Source of the DNA: CANLBN01 sp050633525
GTDB taxonomy: Bacteria; Pseudomonadota; Gammaproteobacteria; Pseudomonadales; Cellvibrionaceae
Reading direction: 5' to 3'
DNA: 64,000 bases
Assembly (NCBI GenBank): GCA_050633525.1
Contig: JBOEGR010000004.1
Span: 62,001-126,000 of the forward strand
The first letter of the stretch is position 1, and every line of letters starts with the position of its first letter. Position numbers and translations under genes: made by a program. Shown in pieces: positions 63,010 to 64,000 of this stretch. The notes under the pieces are model-generated. The model was not told the DNA's origin, searched no databases, and worked only from the letters and a program-made list of their open reading frames with translations.

Positions 63010-64000
63010 TTAACGATTAAAGCACAAACGCTGTGCAGCTAAAGGTGTGTTTGATAAAGGCTCAATCACGTTCAGGCCATCAAAGACTTGCTGACCGTTG
63101 ACCCATGTGCTTTGTATCCGTGATGAGAATTGATGCTGATGAAAAGGTGTCCAAGCGCAGTGGTAGCGTGCGTTACTATGACTGACGTCTGTTGCTGTAT
63201 TTAAATCGACTAGTACTAAATCGGCATAATAGCCCTCACGAATATAACCACGTTCATTCACAGCATAACGAATGGCGGGATTATGAGCGGTTTTTTCAAC
63301 CACTTTTTCTACACTAAGACGGTTGTGCTTTACATGATCCAACAAACTTAATAAGGCATGCTCGACAAGAGGCAAACCAGCAGGTGCCTGATTGTAATCG
63401 ACTTGTTTTTCTTCCAAAGTATGGGGGGCATGATCAGTGGCAATAATATCAATTTGATTTGTATGCAAAGCGTGTATTAAGGCATCTCGATCTGCTGCTG
63501 ATTTAATTGATGGATTACATTTAATGAAATTACCTAAACGAGAATAGTCCTGATCACAAAACCAGAGATGATGAACACAGGCCTCGGCAGTAATGTGTTT
63601 ATTTTCAATTGGCCCAGCTTCAAACAAACTCAGTTCTTTTGCTGTAGTAATATGTAAGACGTGTAACTGGCTATTATACTTTTTAGCTAAATTCACCGCA
63701 TAAGATGAGGAAGTAAAGCACGCTTCCGTATCACGAATAAGGGGGTGATCCTCTATAGTTGGATGCCTTAATTTTCGTACTTTTTCGAGGTTATTGACAA
63801 TAACAGGACCACTTTCGCAGTGAGTAACAATTAATACAGGACTTTTACAAAAAATAGCATCTAACGCTTTGGGATTTTCAACCAATAAGTCACCCGTGGA
63901 CGCCCCCATGAATACTTTTACACCACAATGCTTTTTCGGATCTAGTAATTGTATCTGCTCAAGATTATCTTCCGTTGCGCCCAAATAAAACCCATAGTTC
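63010..64000 (-). CDS. pyrC2: Dihydroorotase, PyrC2 type, N-terminal part cut off
   Basis: At least 330 C-terminal residues of a class I dihydroorotase; the frame runs open to the window edge (N-Y-G-F-Y-L-G-A-T). The carbamylated-lysine region is CGVKVFMGASTGDLL, metal ligands are in VTHCESG and HVLHITTAKEL, and the catalytic Asp is in IATDHAPHTLEEKQ. The HxHxR start would lie outside. It makes dihydroorotate in pyrimidine synthesis; its place in the zinc island marks it as the PyrC paralogue reported near COG0523 genes. Confidence 0.9.
   Translation of the reverse strand, partial: NYGFYLGATEDNLEQIQLLDPKKHCGVKVFMGASTGDLLVENPKALDAIFCKSPVLIVTHCESGPVIVNNLEKVRKLRHPTIEDHPLIRDTEACFTSSSYAVNLAKKYNSQLHVLHITTAKELSLFEAGPIENKHITAEACVHHLWFCDQDYSRLGNFIKCNPSIKSAADRDALIHALHTNQIDIIATDHAPHTLEEKQVDYNQAPAGLPLVEHALLSLLDHVKHNRLSVEKVVEKTAHNPAIRYAVNERGYIREGYYADLVLVDLNTATDVSHSNARYHCAWTPFHQHQFSSRIQSTWVNGQQVFDGLNVIEPLSNTPLAAQRLCFNR

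Overview
The window looks like chromosome of a free-living, probably marine gammaproteobacterium near the Pseudomonadales/Cellvibrionales. Gene order supports this: crcB-rarA-lolA-ftsK divergent from trxB-aat-ate-infA, then clpA-clpS-cspD and a monomeric NADP-isocitrate dehydrogenase, as in pseudomonads. It also has the rluE-nudJ-mnmA-hflD run known from enterobacteria and a nadK-phosphoesterase-rhomboid-yeaC-pepN block. The DNA looks moderately AT-rich by eye. I see no tRNA, rRNA, CRISPR array, prophage or intact insertion sequence. One 11-base run of Ns (23675-23685) lies inside a gene.

Layout. 1-12,900: housekeeping core, including all parts of the N-degron pathway (aat, ate, clpS, clpA), interrupted by an orphan ATP-grasp gene. 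12,900-18,560: isocitrate dehydrogenase and RNA-modification genes. 18,660-25,740: a MoxR/Bat (von Willebrand A plus TPR) operon. 25,850-31,790: an orphan TRAP-type binding lipoprotein, dnaQ, rnhA, a yafS-like methyltransferase and pepN. 31,840-41,160: yeaC, rhomboid, phosphoesterase, nadK, DUF1853, a double cyclic-nucleotide-binding/rhodanese fusion, a PLP enzyme, a coiled-coil protein of unknown role, a tiny acidic ORF, an FAH-family enzyme and a DCC-family protein. 41,180-50,030: a 2-methylcitrate operon, prpE-gntR-prpB-prpC-acnD-prpF, read leftward from a promoter carrying two identical inverted operators.

50,240-64,000 is the most distinctive part, a zinc-starvation island. It holds Zur, ZnuA/ZnuC/ZnuB, three different COG0523 (CobW-like) GTPases, a DUF1826 protein, second-copy-type HisI and PyrC enzymes, an M14 metallopeptidase, an iron-type alcohol dehydrogenase, a DUF1289 protein and several small genes I do not recognise. 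Two near-identical palindromes, GTTATGTTATAACATAAC (58663-58680) and a one-mismatch copy (50241-50258), sit upstream of znuA/znuC and of the first GTPase and are the likely Zur operators. The inferred logic is that when zinc is scarce Zur lets go, high-affinity uptake switches on, GTPases steer scarce zinc to client enzymes, and alternative HisI and PyrC sustain histidine and pyrimidine synthesis. ZnuA is unusual in carrying an extra domain of about 130 residues inside its metal-binding loop region.
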